This document shows positions 17,305 to 26,690 of a stretch of DNA of 64,000 bases, piece by piece. Under the pieces are notes generated by a model. It was not told where the DNA came from and made no database searches. It saw only the letters and a list, made by a program, of their open reading frames with translations. The stretch's first letter is position 1; each line of letters begins with the position of its first letter. The stretch comes from Alteromonas indica. GTDB lineage: Bacteria; Pseudomonadota; Gammaproteobacteria; Enterobacterales; Alteromonadaceae. The position numbers were made by a program, and so were the translations under genes. The stretch lies in assembly GCA_003056425.1 (NCBI GenBank), contig PYVY01000003.1, positions 62,001-126,000 on the forward strand. Direction: 5' to 3'.

Positions 17305-18480
17305 TTACAGCATTTCTATTGCTAACGCGACCCCTTCGCCGCCGCCAATGCATAGCGAAGCCACGCCCTTCTTACCGTTAGTTTGTTTTAAGGCATGAAT
17401 TAAAGTCACCAGGATGCGGGCACCTGAGGCGCCTATCGGATGGCCCAGCGCGCAGGCGCCGCCTTTGATGTTGACCTTACTTTCGTCCAGCCCCAGCTTA
17501 CGTACCGCCAACATGGTTACCATGGCGAAAGCTTCATTAATTTCAAACAAGTCGACGTCGGCTTTACTCCAACCGGCTTTTTCCAACACTTTTTCCATTG
17601 CACCAACGGGGGCAACCGTAAAGTTTTCAGGTTCTATAGAATGGGTGGCATGGGCAACGACTTTTGCCAAGGGTTGCAGTCCTAAGGCGGTGGCCTTCGA
17701 TTCACTCATTACCAGTAACGCGGCCGCCCCATCAGAGATAGAACTGGAATTAGCAGCTGTGACGGTACCCTCTTTTTTAAAGGCGGGGCGAAGACTGGGG
17801 ATTTTTTCCGGCCGCGCGCTGCCTGGCCCTTCATCTGTATCAACGGTAACCTCCCCTTTGCGACTACTATAAGTCACCGGGGTAATCTCGTCATTGAAGG
17901 TACCGTTGGAAATCGCTTCGTTGGCTTTGGACAATGAACTAAGGGCAAACTCATCCATTTGACCGCGCGAGATATTTTCAGCATCAGCGGTATCCTGCGC
18001 AAAACACCCCATAGCTTTACCGTCATAAGCATTTTCCAGCCCATCCAGCATCATATGGTCCAATACTTTACCGTGACCCATGCGGTAGCCTGAGCGTGCG
18101 TTAGGCAACATATACGGCGCGTTGCTCATGCTTTCCATGCCGCCAGCTACTACCACCGAAGCTGAACCGGCTTTAATAATATCATGCGCCATCATGACTG
18201 CTTTTAATCCAGAACCACACACTTTGTTGATGGTGGTCACACCTGCTGATAACGGTAAGTTTGCCTTAAGTGACGCTTGCCGCGCCGGCGCCTGACCCAG
18301 GCCCGCTGGTAGCACACATCCCATAATCACTTCATCGACCTGGCTAACATCCAAATCAGCACAGGTGGCCTTGATAGCACTGGCACCCAGGTCTGTGGCC
18401 GACACTGCTGAAAGTGCGCCATTGAACCCACCCATTGGCGTGCGTTTTGCCGCTACGATTACTACCGCTTCATTGCTCAT
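17305..18480 (-). CDS. Acetyl-CoA C-acetyltransferase (thiolase)
   Basis: A cytoplasmic thiolase II of 391 residues, the normal family length. It should cleave acetoacetyl-CoA to two acetyl-CoA, or run the reverse. Seen are the acylation cysteine in NKVCGSGLKA (~residue 88), the GHP loop in GGACALGHPIGASG (~residue 348) and the second catalytic cysteine in CIGGGEG (~residue 378). It is divergent from the liuR-liuABCDE operon, with a palindromic operator region between them. It therefore probably finishes leucine breakdown after acetoacetate is activated to acetoacetyl-CoA. The CoA-transferase or ligase that would do the activation is not in the window. Confidence 0.93.
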   Translation of the reverse strand: MSNEAVVIVAAKRTPMGGFNGALSAVSATDLGASAIKATCADLDVSQVDEVIMGCVLPAGLGQAPARQASLKANLPLSAGVTTINKVCGSGLKAVMMAHDIIKAGSASVVVAGGMESMSNAPYMLPNARSGYRMGHGKVLDHMMLDGLENAYDGKAMGCFAQDTADAENISRGQMDEFALSSLSKANEAISNGTFNDEITPVTYSSRKGEVTVDTDEGPGSARPEKIPSLRPAFKKEGTVTAANSSSISDGAAALLVMSESKATALGLQPLAKVVAHATHSIEPENFTVAPVGAMEKVLEKAGWSKADVDLFEINEAFAMVTMLAVRKLGLDESKVNIKGGACALGHPIGASGARILVTLIHALKQTNGKKGVASLCIGGGEGVALAIEML

Positions 18481-18550
18481 AATGTATGTGCCTTATGTTG
18501 ATTAACTGGTGCGCTGAGCCTGATGCTCGCGCGCCTTAATAATTGACATT

Positions 18551-18574
18551 CGTTACGTGGTTTACCGCGTAACG
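18551..18574. promoter_or_regulatory. Imperfect operator-like inverted repeat CGTTACG...CGTAACG
   Basis: CGTTACG (18551-18557) and CGTAACG (18568-18574) are exact reverse complements with a 10-bp spacer. They lie on the thiolase side of the divergent region and share the CGTTA/TAACG half-site of the two sites near liuR. This may be a LiuR site serving the thiolase promoter. Confidence 0.4.
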
Positions 18575-18608
18575 TAATGTTGCCGTATTGACGTTAAAGA
18601 ATTGTTAC

Positions 18609-18646
18609 TTTACCTTAACGTAATATGCAATTTACGTTAACGTAAA
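18609..18646. promoter_or_regulatory. Tandem LiuR-type operators
   Basis: TTTACGTTAACGTAAA (18631-18646) is a perfect 16-bp palindrome. A second copy with two changes, TTTACCTTAACGTAAT (18609-18624), is exactly 22 bp upstream, about two helical turns. Both are about 100 bp before the liuR start in the thiolase-liuR divergent region. LiuR of gammaproteobacteria is a MerR-family repressor that binds palindromes in this position, so autoregulation and control of both directions is likely. Confidence 0.7.
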
Positions 18647-18745
18647 CCTGAACACGTCGAGTGTCAATGCACCGCTTTCCAAGTGAAAGCGGGGTTACAC
18701 GACCCACCGGTTTACAACAAGGCGTACATCACAGGATGTTGTGGA

Positions 18746-19153
18746 ATGAGTAATCCCCAATCTGAACCGACCTATACTATCGGCGAGCTGGCACGCGAGT
18801 TTGCTATTACCCCTCGCTCTATCCGGTTTTATGAAGAGCAAGGGTTAATCAGTCCCGCGCGTACCGGGCAAAACCGTATCTACTGTAACAAAGACCGCGT
18901 CAGGTTAAAGCTAATTTTACGTGGTAAGAGGTTAGGCTTTTCGCTGGCTGAAGTGAAAAACCTGTTTGAACTATACGACACTAATCCGGATTCGGCAGTG
19001 CAGTTAGAAACCATGCTGCAATTAACTGAACAAAAACGGGCCGTGCTGACTCAGCAATTAGAAGATATCACTATGCTAATGCAAGAGTTGGACGATGTAG
19101 AAGCCCGCTGTCAGGAAGAACTGTCAGAATTGAAACGAGGAAACATTGCATGA
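18746..19153 (+). CDS. liuR: MerR-family regulator of leucine/isovalerate degradation
   Basis: A 135-residue DNA-binding protein. The N-terminal MerR helix-turn-helix with wing is at ~9-75 ([22 protein letters not shown]), and a C-terminal coiled-coil dimerisation helix is at ~80-130. There is no metal-binding cysteine cluster. It is first in the operon, its stop overlaps the isovaleryl-CoA dehydrogenase start (ATGA), and palindromic operators lie upstream. The location is that of LiuR, which represses branched-chain amino-acid catabolism until a pathway CoA intermediate accumulates. I use the ATG at 18746, which has AGGA about 9 bases upstream; the longer in-frame start at 18683 adds 21 residues outside the MerR fold. 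Confidence 0.9.
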   Translation: MSNPQSEPTYTIGELAREFAITPRSIRFYEEQGLISPARTGQNRIYCNKDRVRLKLILRGKRLGFSLAEVKNLFELYDTNPDSAVQLETMLQLTEQKRAVLTQQLEDITMLMQELDDVEARCQEELSELKRGNIA

Positions 19154-20319
19154 ACACTGGCTACCCTACTCTTAATTTCGGCCTGGGCGAAGATATCGAT
19201 ATGCTGCGCGATCAGGTTTATCAGTTCGCTCACAATGAAATAGCACCGTTAGCTGCGAAAGCTGATGAGGACAACGCATTTCCCAACCAACTATGGCCCA
19301 AAATGGGCGAGATGGGTCTGCTTGGGGTGACCGTAGGTGAACAATACGGTGGTAGCGAGATGGGCTATCTGGCCCATACAGTTGCGATGGAAGAAATTAG
19401 CCGGGCCTCGGCGGGTATTGGCCTGAGTTATGGTGCGCACTCCAATTTGTGCGTGAATCAAATCAACCGTAACGGCACCGACGCGCAACGCGAAAAGTAT
19501 TTACCTAAACTGGTCAGTGGCGAGCATATCGGAGCCCTGGCCATGAGTGAACCAAATGCCGGCTCAGATGTGGTCAGTATGAAATTAAGGGCTGACAAAC
19601 AAGGCGATATGTATGTGTTGAATGGCAATAAAATGTGGATCACGAATGGCCCCGATGCCCATACATTTGTGATATACGCCAAAACTGATACCAGTGCCGG
19701 ACCCAGAGGCATTACGGCTTTTATTGTTGAAAAAGACACCCCCGGATTTTCCCATGCGCAAAAGCTCGACAAACTGGGTATGCGTTCTTCCAATACCTGC
19801 GAGCTGATTTTTGACAACTGCGCAGTGCCAGCGGCCAATATACTGGGCCAGGAAGGTGACGGCGTTAAAGTGCTGATGAGCGGCCTGGACTATGAACGAC
19901 TGGTACTGTCGGGAGGCCCGTTAGGCATTATGCAAGCTTGTATGGATGTGGTGGTGCCGTATATCCATGAGCGACAACAGTTTGGCCAGTCCATTGGTGA
20001 GTTTCAACTTGTTCAGGGCAAGGTGGCCGATATGTATACCCAGATGAACGCAGCCCGGGCCTATGTTTATGCGGTCGCACGTTCCTGCGACCGCGGCGAA
20101 ACTACCCGTAAAGATGCAGCGGGCGCCATTTTATATTCTGCGGAACTGGCCACCAAGATGGCGCTGGATGCTATACAGCTACTTGGCGGTAACGGATACG
20201 TTAATGAATATCCCACCGGCCGGCTGTTACGCGATGCCAAGTTATATGAAATTGGTGCGGGCACCTCTGAAATCAGACGCATGCTAATTGGCCGCGAATT
20301 ATTTAAAGAATCCGAATAA
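19150..20319 (+). CDS. liuA: Isovaleryl-CoA dehydrogenase
   Basis: A 389-residue FAD-dependent acyl-CoA dehydrogenase that oxidises isovaleryl-CoA to 3-methylcrotonyl-CoA and passes electrons to electron-transfer flavoprotein. Family signatures are visible: the [13 protein letters not shown] segment (~residue 130), MWITNG (~residue 163), and the C-terminal [17 protein letters not shown]. The placement between liuR and the methylcrotonyl-CoA carboxylase beta subunit identifies the substrate better than the sequence alone. The start overlaps the liuR stop by 4 bp. The length is normal. Confidence 0.94.
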   Translation: MNTGYPTLNFGLGEDIDMLRDQVYQFAHNEIAPLAAKADEDNAFPNQLWPKMGEMGLLGVTVGEQYGGSEMGYLAHTVAMEEISRASAGIGLSYGAHSNLCVNQINRNGTDAQREKYLPKLVSGEHIGALAMSEPNAGSDVVSMKLRADKQGDMYVLNGNKMWITNGPDAHTFVIYAKTDTSAGPRGITAFIVEKDTPGFSHAQKLDKLGMRSSNTCELIFDNCAVPAANILGQEGDGVKVLMSGLDYERLVLSGGPLGIMQACMDVVVPYIHERQQFGQSIGEFQLVQGKVADMYTQMNAARAYVYAVARSCDRGETTRKDAAGAILYSAELATKMALDAIQLLGGNGYVNEYPTGRLLRDAKLYEIGAGTSEIRRMLIGRELFKESE

Positions 20320-20383
20320 TCTATTTGCTGCAGGCTGGCGACAGACACGGTGGCCGCCTGCCCTTTTTGTACTGGAGGGACAC

Positions 20384-21991
20384 GTGCCCGTACTTAATTC
20401 CACTATTAATGTAAAAGCCGAAGAATTCACGCATAACCACGCCCATATGCAAGCGCAGGTTGAGGATTTACGTGAAAAAGTCAGCCACATAATGCAAGGC
20501 GGCGGCGAACAGGCCGCGCAGCGGCATAAAGACCGCGGTAAATTGCTCCCCCGCGAACGTATTGAAGCGTTACTAGACCCCTGCACACCCTTTTTGGAAA
20601 TTAGCCAGTTGGCAGCGTGGGAAGTGTACGATGATTATGTCCCCGGCGCCGGTGTTATCGCTGGCATAGGGCGGGTGGCAGGGGTTGAGTGCATGGTGGT
20701 AGCCAATGATGCAACGGTTAAGGGGGGGACGTATTATCCCCTAACCGTGAAAAAGCATTTACGGGCGCAAGCGATTGCCGAACAGAATAACTTGCCGTGT
20801 ATCTATCTGGTAGATTCAGGTGGCGCTAATCTTCCCCGACAGGATGAAGTCTTTCCGGACAAAGACCATTTTGGCAGGATTTTTTTTAATCAGGCCAGAA
20901 TGTCGGCGCAAAATATTCCCCAAATAGCCGTGGTAATGGGCTCGTGTACCGCCGGTGGCGCTTATGTGCCTGCCATGGCCGATATAAGCATCATTGTAAA
21001 ACAGCAAGGCACCATATTTTTAGGCGGCCCGCCGCTGGTAAAAGCGGCTACCGGAGAGATTGTCAGCGCAGAAGAGCTGGGCGGCGGCGATGTTCACACA
21101 CGTACCTCTGGGGTGGCTGACCAACTCGCTAACAATGACCATCATGCGTTAAGTTTAGCGCGGGATGCGGTAGCGCGGTTGAACCGGGTTAAACCCTCAG
21201 TAATGGACATCAAACCAGCGTGTGAGCCGCTTTATCCGGCCAGTCAAATCTATGGCATTATCCCGGCCGACGCACGAAAAACATTTGATGTTCGGGACAT
21301 TATTGCCCGGCTTACCGATGGCTCCGAATTTGATGAATTTAAGCCTTTATATGGCACCACGTTGGTATGTGGGTTTGCCCGCCTTTATGGCATGCCAGTA
21401 GGTATCGTGGCAAATAACGGAATTTTGTTTGGCGAAAGTGCCTTAAAAGGGGCGCACTTTATTGAATTGTGTGCAATGCGCAACATTCCGCTGGTGTTCT
21501 TACAAAATATCACCGGGTTTATGGTTGGTAAGCAGTACGAAGCCAGCGGTATCGCTAAGCACGGCGCAAAGATGGTTACGGCAGTGGCCTGCGCCAATGT
21601 GCCCAAACTTACCGTTTTAATTGGCGGTAGCTTCGGGGCTGGAAATTACGGTATGTGCGGCCGTGCCTATGATCCGCGGTTTTTATTCATGTGGCCAAAT
21701 GCCCGTATTTCGGTAATGGGTGGTGAGCAGGCCGCCGGGGTGTTGGCTCAAGTTAAACGCGACCAGAAAGAACGTGCTGGTGAACAGTGGCCGCCAGCAG
21801 AAGAGCAAGCGTTTAAACAACCGGTAATAGATACCTACGAGCGTCAGGGGCATCCCTATTATGCGTCTGCCAGGCTATGGGATGACGGCGTTATTGACCC
21901 AGCAGATACCCGACTGGTATTGGGTTTAGCATTATCCGCAGCGTTAAATAAACCTATTGAACCGACTCAGTTCGGCATCTTCAGAATGTAA
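20384..21991 (+). CDS. liuB: 3-methylcrotonyl-CoA carboxylase, carboxyltransferase (beta) subunit
   Basis: A 535-residue carboxyltransferase that moves the carboxyl group from biotin to 3-methylcrotonyl-CoA. The crotonase-like carboxyltransferase N- and C-domains are evident ([60 protein letters not shown] split over ~residues 410-435). I place the start at the GTG at 20384, preceded by GGAGGG. This gives the usual beta-subunit length; the in-frame ATG at 20288 lies inside the preceding gene and adds a sequence that is not family-like. It works with liuD, two genes downstream. The gap to liuA is 64 bp. Confidence 0.93.
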   Translation: MPVLNSTINVKAEEFTHNHAHMQAQVEDLREKVSHIMQGGGEQAAQRHKDRGKLLPRERIEALLDPCTPFLEISQLAAWEVYDDYVPGAGVIAGIGRVAGVECMVVANDATVKGGTYYPLTVKKHLRAQAIAEQNNLPCIYLVDSGGANLPRQDEVFPDKDHFGRIFFNQARMSAQNIPQIAVVMGSCTAGGAYVPAMADISIIVKQQGTIFLGGPPLVKAATGEIVSAEELGGGDVHTRTSGVADQLANNDHHALSLARDAVARLNRVKPSVMDIKPACEPLYPASQIYGIIPADARKTFDVRDIIARLTDGSEFDEFKPLYGTTLVCGFARLYGMPVGIVANNGILFGESALKGAHFIELCAMRNIPLVFLQNITGFMVGKQYEASGIAKHGAKMVTAVACANVPKLTVLIGGSFGAGNYGMCGRAYDPRFLFMWPNARISVMGGEQAAGVLAQVKRDQKERAGEQWPPAEEQAFKQPVIDTYERQGHPYYASARLWDDGVIDPADTRLVLGLALSAALNKPIEPTQFGIFRM

Positions 21992-22005
21992 GGAGCGCAC
22001 CTGTA

Positions 22006-22860
22006 ATGACTACTTTTTCAGCCACATCCGGCGAATTTTCCAGTTCAGCGGCCAGCGCCCGCGACGAGGCGCCGACCCCAGTTACCTATAGCGTTGATAA
22101 GCGGGGAGTGGCTATCGTCACACTGAATAATCCCCATAAGCACAATGCTTTTGATGATGGCATGATTGCCACCCTGACCACGTTGTTCAAACAGGCGGCC
22201 GAGGATGACTCGGTGCGGGCCGTGGTGTTGCGCGCCCAGGGTAAAAGCTTCAGTGCCGGCGCAGATTTGCAGTGGATGCAACGTATGGCTGGCTATAGCG
22301 AAGCACAAAACCAGCGTGATGCAATGGCCCTGGCAACAATGCTACAAACGCTGTATACCCTGCCCAAACCGACCATCGCCCGGGTTCAGGGCGCAGCTTT
22401 TGGAGGTGCCGTAGGGCTGATAGCCTGTTGTGATATTGCTATAGGTAGCCGTTTAAGCAAGTTTTGTTTAAGCGAGGTCCGCATTGGTCTCATTCCTGCC
22501 ACTATCGCGCCTTATGTAGTTGAAGCGATGGGGGCCAGAGTATGCCGCCGCTATTTTCAAACTGCCGAGGTTTTTTCTGCCCGTCGGGCGCGCCGCCTTG
22601 GCTTATTGAGCGAGGCGGTGACCGAAGATGAGCTTGATAGCACTATTGACGAGATTATCACGCAGATACTCAAAAACGGCCCACAGGCGGTGGGACAGGC
22701 AAAAACGCTGGTGGAATATGTAGCGGGCGTCCCCATAGACGCCGCATTGATGAGCAAAACCAGTCAGTGGATTGCTGCCATACGCGTCAGCGACGAAGGC
22801 CAGCAGGGCCTGCAAGCTTTTTTGGCTAAACAGCCCGCCCCCTGGCAGGAGACTAACTGA
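22006..22860 (+). CDS. liuC: 3-methylglutaconyl-CoA hydratase (enoyl-CoA hydratase family)
   Basis: A 284-residue crotonase-fold protein. The N-terminal ~25 residues are low-complexity (Ser/Ala-rich), then the family begins (VAIVTLNNPHKHNAFDD). The oxyanion-hole segments GKSFSAGADLQWM and RVQGAAFGGAVGLIACCDIAI are present. In this operon it should hydrate 3-methylglutaconyl-CoA to HMG-CoA. The start has AAGGAG about 10 bases upstream. The stop overlaps the liuD start by one base. Crotonases are hard to separate by sequence, so the substrate rests on the gene neighbourhood. Confidence 0.92.
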   Translation: MTTFSATSGEFSSSAASARDEAPTPVTYSVDKRGVAIVTLNNPHKHNAFDDGMIATLTTLFKQAAEDDSVRAVVLRAQGKSFSAGADLQWMQRMAGYSEAQNQRDAMALATMLQTLYTLPKPTIARVQGAAFGGAVGLIACCDIAIGSRLSKFCLSEVRIGLIPATIAPYVVEAMGARVCRRYFQTAEVFSARRARRLGLLSEAVTEDELDSTIDEIITQILKNGPQAVGQAKTLVEYVAGVPIDAALMSKTSQWIAAIRVSDEGQQGLQAFLAKQPAPWQETN

Positions 22861-24857
22861 TGATCAGTAAAATATTAATTGCCAACCGCGGCGAAATAGC
22901 CTGCCGAATTATCCGTACCGCCCGCAAACTGGGTATCAGCACAGTAGCGGTGTACTCTGAGGCCGATAGCCAGGCATTGCACGTCAGTATGGCCGACGAA
23001 GCGGTGCTTATTGGCCCGGCACCGGCAAAAGACAGTTACCTGAAAAGTGACGTGATTTTGCAGGTAGCTAAGCGGCTACGGGTGGATGCGATTCATCCCG
23101 GCTATGGCTTTCTATCAGAAAACGCCGCGTTTGCCAGGGCCTGCGATCAAGCCGGAATTATATTTGTGGGGCCTCCAGCGCAAGCAATTGCCGCGATGGG
23201 CTCTAAGTCGGCGGCGAAAACCATTATGCAGCAGGCCGGTGTGCCGTTGGTGCCTGGTTATCATGGCAACGACCAGCACCACGACGTGTTATTGCAACAT
23301 GCTAATGATATGGGTTATCCGGTATTATTAAAGGCGGCCGCCGGAGGCGGGGGTAAAGGCATGCGCCAGGTATGGCGCGAGGCCGAATTTACCGAGTCGT
23401 TAAACGCCGCCAAACGCGAGGCTATGGCCAGCTTTGGCGATGAAATAATGTTAGTCGAAAAGTATCTCACCCAGCCCCGTCATGTTGAAATTCAGGTATT
23501 TTGCGATAGCCACGGCAATGGTGTTTATCTTTATGAACGCGATTGCTCGGTACAACGCCGGCATCAGAAGATCATTGAAGAAGCCCCTGCCCCGGGCATG
23601 TCTGCGACATTGCGACAGCAAATGGGTGAAGCGGCATTAAAGGCGGCCCATGCGATTGATTATATCGGAGCCGGTACGGTTGAATTTCTGCTTGATGAGG
23701 ATGGCCGCTTTTATTTTATGGAAATGAATACGCGGCTGCAGGTCGAGCATCCGGTTACCGAAAAAATCACCGGCGAAGACTTGGTTGAATGGCAAATTCA
23801 GGTAGCCGACGGCCATCCGTTACCCAAATCTCAGGATGAGCTACGGCTGCATGGCCATGCCTTTGAGGCGCGCTTATATGCAGAAGATCCACAACACGAT
23901 TTTCTCCCCGCAACCGGCACCCTTACGTTACTTCGCCCACCCGCCACCTCTGAGCATGTGCGAGTGGATACCGGGGTGATGCAAGGTGATGAAGTCAGTG
24001 TCTATTATGACCCGATGATTGCCAAACTAATTGTGTGGGACACGACCCGTGAACGCGCACTACAACGTCTGCTGGGGGCGTTGCGGGATTATCATGTAGC
24101 CGGTGTTACCACCAATTTACCGTTTTTGTACAATGTCGCGGCGCACCCGGCGTTTCGCCAGGCTGAATTGGTCACCACGTTTATCGAAAAGCATTACGCT
24201 AGTTTGTTTAATGCGCCAACAGCGCTGGACGAGGAATTGTTACCCTTGGCAGCCTTATTGGTGCTGGTAAACAGAACCTGTGCTGTCTTGTCCCGCGGGG
24301 AGTCTTCGCCCTGGGCGCTGCCACTGGCATGGCGGGCTAATCATCAGTTATCAGAAACGCTAACGCTAATGATTAACCAACAACGCTATACCCTGAATAT
24401 TATTCATCGCGGAACACCAACGGCGCCTTGTCAGTGGCAGGTGAGCACCGCCACCGCAACGTATCAGGTTAGCGGGCGGTGTGAGCAGCAAACGCTGCAC
24501 GCGCATATCGACGGTTATCAACAACGTATAGGTTACAGCCAGGACGGCAATCACTTTACGGTCTTTAGCCGTGCCGGAACGGTCGAGGTAATATATGAAA
24601 CACCTGACGTGGGCGAAGCAGACGACAGCCCGCACGAGAGTAGTTTTACCGCGCCCATGAATGGCACGATAGTCGAGACCACGGTGCCCGTAAATAGTCA
24701 TGTCACCAAAGGCACTACCCTGCTGGTGATGGAAGCAATGAAAATGGAGCATGCCATTAAAGCGCCCAGCGCAGGCAGTGTTACCGCGTTTTTCTACACC
24801 GCGGGCGACTTAGTCGATGGCGGTGCCCCTTTATTGGAGTTTAGCGCGGATGAGTAA
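22860..24857 (+). CDS. liuD: 3-methylcrotonyl-CoA carboxylase, biotin-carboxylase/BCCP (alpha) subunit
   Basis: A 665-residue multidomain biotin enzyme. The biotin carboxylase N-domain starts at residue 1 ([16 protein letters not shown]), and the ATP-grasp domain includes [14 protein letters not shown] (~residue 158). The biotin-carboxylase C-domain extends to ~450, followed by a BT-type linker. The C-terminal biotinyl domain carries the lysine to be biotinylated in EAMKMEHA (K628). It carboxylates biotin using bicarbonate and ATP and pairs with liuB. The gene is embedded in the liu operon, overlapping liuC by one base and liuE by eight. Confidence 0.95.
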   Translation: MISKILIANRGEIACRIIRTARKLGISTVAVYSEADSQALHVSMADEAVLIGPAPAKDSYLKSDVILQVAKRLRVDAIHPGYGFLSENAAFARACDQAGIIFVGPPAQAIAAMGSKSAAKTIMQQAGVPLVPGYHGNDQHHDVLLQHANDMGYPVLLKAAAGGGGKGMRQVWREAEFTESLNAAKREAMASFGDEIMLVEKYLTQPRHVEIQVFCDSHGNGVYLYERDCSVQRRHQKIIEEAPAPGMSATLRQQMGEAALKAAHAIDYIGAGTVEFLLDEDGRFYFMEMNTRLQVEHPVTEKITGEDLVEWQIQVADGHPLPKSQDELRLHGHAFEARLYAEDPQHDFLPATGTLTLLRPPATSEHVRVDTGVMQGDEVSVYYDPMIAKLIVWDTTRERALQRLLGALRDYHVAGVTTNLPFLYNVAAHPAFRQAELVTTFIEKHYASLFNAPTALDEELLPLAALLVLVNRTCAVLSRGESSPWALPLAWRANHQLSETLTLMINQQRYTLNIIHRGTPTAPCQWQVSTATATYQVSGRCEQQTLHAHIDGYQQRIGYSQDGNHFTVFSRAGTVEVIYETPDVGEADDSPHESSFTAPMNGTIVETTVPVNSHVTKGTTLLVMEAMKMEHAIKAPSAGSVTAFFYTAGDLVDGGAPLLEFSADE

Positions 24858-25749
24858 TCTTCCTGAGCGCGTTACCCTGGTGGAAGTAGGCCCGCGCGAT
24901 GGCTTGCAAAATGAGGCTGCCCGGTTATCTACCGAGACTAAAGTCACCTTGGTTGAATTACTGGCAGAGGCCGGTTTATCGCGGATTGAAACCGGCAGTT
25001 TTGTATCCCCTAAATGGGTGCCACAAATGGCTGATTCCGCCCAGGTTTTCACTAAAATACGGCGTAGGCCAGGGGTAAGCTACAGTGCGCTTACACCTAA
25101 CATGAAGGGGTTTGAAGCAGCCCTTGCCGCCGGTACGGATGAGGTAGCAATATTTGGTGCGGCCTCAGAGCACTTTAGCCAGAAGAATATCAATTGTTCA
25201 ATTGAAGAAAGCCTGGCCCGGTTTGCGCCAATCTGCGAAGCGGCGCAGACCGCGGGGATTAAAGTACGTGGGTATGTGTCGTGTGTGCTAGGCTGTCCGT
25301 ATGAAGGTGACGTTGCCGCAGAGTCGGTCGCCCGGGTGGCTAAAAGCATGGCAGAGATGGGCTGCTATGAAATATCGCTGGGCGATACTATCGGTACCGG
25401 CACGGCGCTTAAAACAGCCGCGATGTTACAGGCGGTAATAGCCGTAGTGCCGGCGAAGCAGCTGGCGGTACATTTTCACGATACCTATGGCCAGGCATTA
25501 ACGAATATTTATGTGGCCCTTAACCAGGGTATCAGCGTAATTGACAGCGCTATAGCTGGGTTGGGCGGTTGTCCTTATGCCAAAGGTGCCAGTGGAAATG
25601 TAGCCACTGAAGACGTGCTGTATATGCTCAATGGTATGGGCATACACACGGGTATATCGATGGATAAACTTTTAGATGCCACACGGTTTATCAGCAAGGC
25701 ACTTGAGCGCAAACCTTTGTCTAAAGCGGCCAACGCCTTAATGGGGTAA
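24850..25749 (+). CDS. liuE: Hydroxymethylglutaryl-CoA lyase
   Basis: A 299-residue TIM-barrel lyase that splits HMG-CoA into acetoacetate and acetyl-CoA, the last step of the Liu pathway. Visible are [11 protein letters not shown] at the N-terminus (metal and catalytic residues), the metal-site [10 protein letters not shown], and the HMG-CoA-lyase signature [17 protein letters not shown] with the catalytic cysteine (~residue 238). The ATG at 24850 lies 8 bp inside the end of liuD. The alternative upstream start at 24817 would lengthen the overlap and add residues not seen in the family. It is the last gene of the operon. Confidence 0.94.
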   Translation: MSNLPERVTLVEVGPRDGLQNEAARLSTETKVTLVELLAEAGLSRIETGSFVSPKWVPQMADSAQVFTKIRRRPGVSYSALTPNMKGFEAALAAGTDEVAIFGAASEHFSQKNINCSIEESLARFAPICEAAQTAGIKVRGYVSCVLGCPYEGDVAAESVARVAKSMAEMGCYEISLGDTIGTGTALKTAAMLQAVIAVVPAKQLAVHFHDTYGQALTNIYVALNQGISVIDSAIAGLGGCPYAKGASGNVATEDVLYMLNGMGIHTGISMDKLLDATRFISKALERKPLSKAANALMG

Positions 25750-26690
25750 ACCTGTATGGGTTTTCCTACCGCGGTTAGTCCAATATGTTGTTACCCGGCG
25801 CGGTGATAAAGTCGGTGGGAAGTGCCATTGGTCACGTTAGATACTAACGTCTTGGCCGCTTATGCACTGGCGCCCCCCTCCGTGTCGCCGCAGGTTTCAG
25901 CTTGGCCCACTTCGCCGCGCCCTCACTGTTACACTACAATGCCCGTCGGGGGCATATCGCTGCGGGTAAGACATTACGTAATTGACGAATAAAAAGAAAG
26001 CTGGTTCCCTGTGTGTATTGCCAACTCGCTTTGCGGTGTGTAGTGCGCTTACGTGCGGCAACAACGGCAAATAAGCTACTAAAGGTGGCGACGATAGTAA
26101 GACCCTGTAATAGGATGGATTTTCCAGCTAAACGGGACCGAAGAGAATAACCTGGCGAGTTTGTATTCGCGCCCCACGTAAGCCGAATTGCGCGTGGCGA
26201 AGAACACCCTATGCAGGCCCGGTAACGCCCCAAGGTATCCCCTATAAAAAAGACACAATATGTTGGCTGATACACGGCCCCTATAGTATTTTGCTAACCC
26301 CGCCGGCTTGAAGATATTTTTACCTATTTATTGAGCCCTGGCTGTATTGAGTCTCTGGCTCAGGACTTATGCTGCCCAACAAGCAAACTTCACACGGGTA
26401 ACATCGTTTAGATGGTATGCCCTTTATAGTCACTGTAGAGGTAAGTTATTCGCGGTAGGCAGTGAAAAATTTAAGTCACATAGAATCAGCTATTTCTAAT
26501 CCACCAAGGGTTGCGGCAGCTAATGCTAGCGATGGTTTGCATCGGTCTTTTGGGTTCGCTGTATTGACCATCTTCTAGTTAAGGTTATCCCCTCTAGAAG
26601 GTATACCCCAATCTGTTTTGTGCTTGATAATGGGCGGGCGCCTTTATACTTTAGGATAAGCTTTCGCCCTTTTTCGCTGGGAGTCGGCCG
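25750..26690. other. 941-bp gene-poor region after liuE
   Basis: I find no convincing gene. The longest reading frame (113 residues, minus strand, 25934-26275) is rich in Arg/Ser/Thr, has no recognisable domain and no good ribosome site. A perfect 7-bp inverted repeat with a 3-bp loop, ACGTTAG-ATA-CTAACGT, lies at 25834-25850. A weak hairpin just after liuE (AACC-TGTAT-GGGTTTT, around 25746-25761) might terminate the liu transcript. The region could be eroded genes. Confidence 0.5.
25834..25850. repeat. Short hairpin ACGTTAG-ATA-CTAACGT
   Basis: Exact 7-bp inverted arms around ATA, 85 bp after liuE. No T-run follows, so it is not a typical terminator. It contains the same ACGTTA/TAACGT half-sites as the liu operators, arranged with a wider spacing. 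Confidence 0.4.

Noticed and set aside
20288-20383. N-terminal extension of the carboxylase beta subunit
   Set aside because: It starts inside liuA and lacks a ribosome site; the GTG at 20384 has GGAGGG and gives the normal length.
25822-25872. Reading LDTNVLAAYAL in the gap after liuE, like the start of a PIN-domain toxin
   Set aside because: Only about six residues match, no further PIN acidic residues follow, and there is no start signal or antitoxin gene, so chance is the simpler explanation.
25934-26275. 113-residue minus-strand open frame in the gap
   Set aside because: No domain, no clear ribosome site and an odd Arg/Ser/Thr composition; not enough to call a gene.
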